Source: Nitrospinae bacterium AH_259_B05_G02_I21
GTDB lineage: Bacteria > JADFOP01
Direction: 5' to 3'
DNA: 22,170 nucleotides
Assembly: GCA_027717595.1 (NCBI GenBank)
Contig: JALLOF010000026.1
Coordinates: forward strand, 1 to 22,170
The first letter of the stretch is position 1. Every line of letters starts with the position of its first letter. The notes below the pieces were generated by a model that was given only the letters and a program-made list of their open reading frames with translations, searched no databases and was not told the origin of the DNA. This document shows, one piece after another, positions 21,025-22,170 of this stretch. Made by a program: the position numbers and the translations under genes.

Positions 21025-22170
21025 GTGGCTGGGGAGACCACCGCAGCCAGCCCGGCCGAGGAGCGCATCCTCGCTGAGCTTAACGACGCCCAGCGCCGGG
21101 CCGTGACCCACGGCGAGGGCCCGCTGCTCATCATTGCCGGGGCCGGTACGGGCAAAACCCGCGTCATCACGCACCGCATCGCGCATCTGATCGCCACCAA
21201 GCGGGCCCGGCCCGAGGAGATCCTCGCGCTGACCTTCACCGAGAAGGCCGCCGCCGAGATGGAAGAGCGGGTCGATGTGCTGCTGCCCTACGGCTTCACC
21301 AACGTTTTGATTTTGACCTTCCACGCCTTCGGCGACCGGTTGCTTAGGGAACGCTCGCTGGAGCTAGGGCTGCCGCCTGACGTGCGCCTGCTCAACCAGG
21401 CCGAGCAGGTTATCTTCCTGCGCGAGCGGCTCTTCCGGCTGCCGCTCGACTACTATCGCCCCCTCGGCGACCCGACCCGCCACCTCCAGGCCCTAGTGGC
21501 CCTCTTCAGCCGCTGCCGCGACGAGGACGTCTCTCCCGCCGAATACCTCGCCTACGCCGAGGGCCTCCAGAGCCAAAGCGCCGCGCACCCCGAGGACGAG
21601 GCCCTCGCCGAGGAAGCCCGGCGCGAGGCCGAGCTTGCCCGCGCCTATAAGGCCTACGGCGAGCTAAAGGACGAGGCCGGCTGCATCGACTTCGGCGACC
21701 AGGTCTCCCTGCCGCTCGAGCTGCTTCGGACCCACCCCGCGTCGCTTAGGGACTGTCAGGCCCGCTTCCGCTACATCCTGGTCGATGAGTTCCAGGACAC
21801 CAACTACGCCCAGTTTGAGCTTGTGAAGCTGCTCGCGGCGGCTCATCGCAACGTCACCGTCGTCGGCGACGACGACCAGTCGATCTACAAGTTTCGCGGG
21901 GCGGCGATAAGCAACATCCTCGGCTTCATGGACCACTACCCCGAGGCCACGACCGTCGTCCTCGCCGATAACTACCGCTCAGTACAGCCCGTCCTCGACG
22001 GCGCCTACCGCCTCATCGACCCCGACCGGCTGGAGGTCCGCCAGGGGGTGGACAAGCACATCGTCGCCCGCCGGGGAAGCGGGGCGGCCATCCGCCATCA
22101 CCACTTCGACACCCTCTCGTCCGAGGGCGATTTCGTGGCCCGCACCATCGAGGAGGCGGTCGAGGCGGGA
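21025..22170 (+). CDS. UvrD/PcrA/Rep-type superfamily 1 DNA helicase, N-terminal part
   Basis: The open frame runs off the right edge (382 codons seen). A 3'-5' DNA helicase is indicated by LNDAQRRAVTHGEGPLLIIA, Walker A GAGTGKT (Lys44), motif Ia LTFTEKAAAEM, motif Ib LTFHAFGDRLLRE, motif II LVDEFQDTNYAQF (Asp254, Glu255), motif III VVGDDDQSIYKFRGA and motif IV LADNYRS. GTG 21025 is favoured because GAGGAG (21013-21018) lies six bases upstream; ATG 20998 would overlap mpg by 17 bases. The C-terminal helicase half, and any fused nuclease that would make it AddA/RecB-like, is outside the window, so UvrD versus other members is not settled. Confidence 0.92.
   Translation, partial: MAGETTAASPAEERILAELNDAQRRAVTHGEGPLLIIAGAGTGKTRVITHRIAHLIATKRARPEEILALTFTEKAAAEMEERVDVLLPYGFTNVLILTFHAFGDRLLRERSLELGLPPDVRLLNQAEQVIFLRERLFRLPLDYYRPLGDPTRHLQALVALFSRCRDEDVSPAEYLAYAEGLQSQSAAHPEDEALAEEARREAELARAYKAYGELKDEAGCIDFGDQVSLPLELLRTHPASLRDCQARFRYILVDEFQDTNYAQFELVKLLAAAHRNVTVVGDDDQSIYKFRGAAISNILGFMDHYPEATTVVLADNYRSVQPVLDGAYRLIDPDRLEVRQGVDKHIVARRGSGAAIRHHHFDTLSSEGDFVARTIEEAVEAG

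Noticed and set aside
20349-21239. Minus-strand frame opposite mpg and the helicase start.
   Set aside because: Shadow of two well-supported genes.

Overview
The window is a GC-rich, gene-dense stretch of a bacterial chromosome. Its left edge (about 1-2330) is AT-richer, repeat-bearing accessory DNA. Two membrane-type lytic transglycosylases (MltD- and MltB-like), a lipoprotein, DapF (meso-diaminopimelate pathway) and RNase R point to a Gram-negative, didermic bacterium. Many GTG/TTG starts and the unusual gene order suggest an uncultured high-GC lineage, perhaps near the deltaproteobacterial, Nitrospinota or Tectomicrobia groups. That placement is a low-confidence inference.

Layout: (1) 1-2330: a 51-bp tandem duplication, then an SGNH/GDSL hydrolase locus on the minus strand. 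One in-frame TAA splits the locus, and it is bracketed by a pair of 77-bp imperfect direct repeats whose core is an 11-7-11 dyad. A cluster of TTAGACAC repeats follows. (2) 2357-5773: cell-envelope genes, namely MltD, a CPBP-family intramembrane protease, MltB and a small membrane protein. (3) 5829-8876: an MFS transporter, an orphan lipoprotein and a TPR protein. (4) 9132-9691: an XRE regulator with a structured leader or operator, and a convergent zinc-ribbon mini-protein. (5) 9877-10451: five tRNA genes, four for serine (UGA, GCU, CGA, GGA) and one for arginine (GCG). (6) 10622-14577: dnaX, ybaB, recR, a methyltransferase and a small unknown protein, probably co-transcribed and closed by an intrinsic terminator. 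(7) 14724-18881: rnr, a HAD phosphatase and dapF, followed by a truncated dapB-like stub. (8) 19156-22170: an Lrp/AsnC regulator, a STAS-like protein with a predicted C-terminal winged helix, a 3-methyladenine DNA glycosylase and the start of a UvrD-type helicase that runs off the window.

The genes fall into peptidoglycan remodelling (2), replication and recombination (6), RNA decay and lysine/cell-wall precursor synthesis (7), and regulation plus DNA repair (8). Most of the window is ordinary housekeeping. The parts that merit a second look are the repeat-bracketed broken SGNH locus, the TTAGACAC repeat cluster, the palindromic leader before the XRE gene, the promoter-terminator pair ahead of rnr, the dapB-like stub with a composition break, and the STAS plus winged-helix protein. 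I did not find a convincing new defence or mobile system. No recombinase, CRISPR array or toxin-antitoxin pair is visible.
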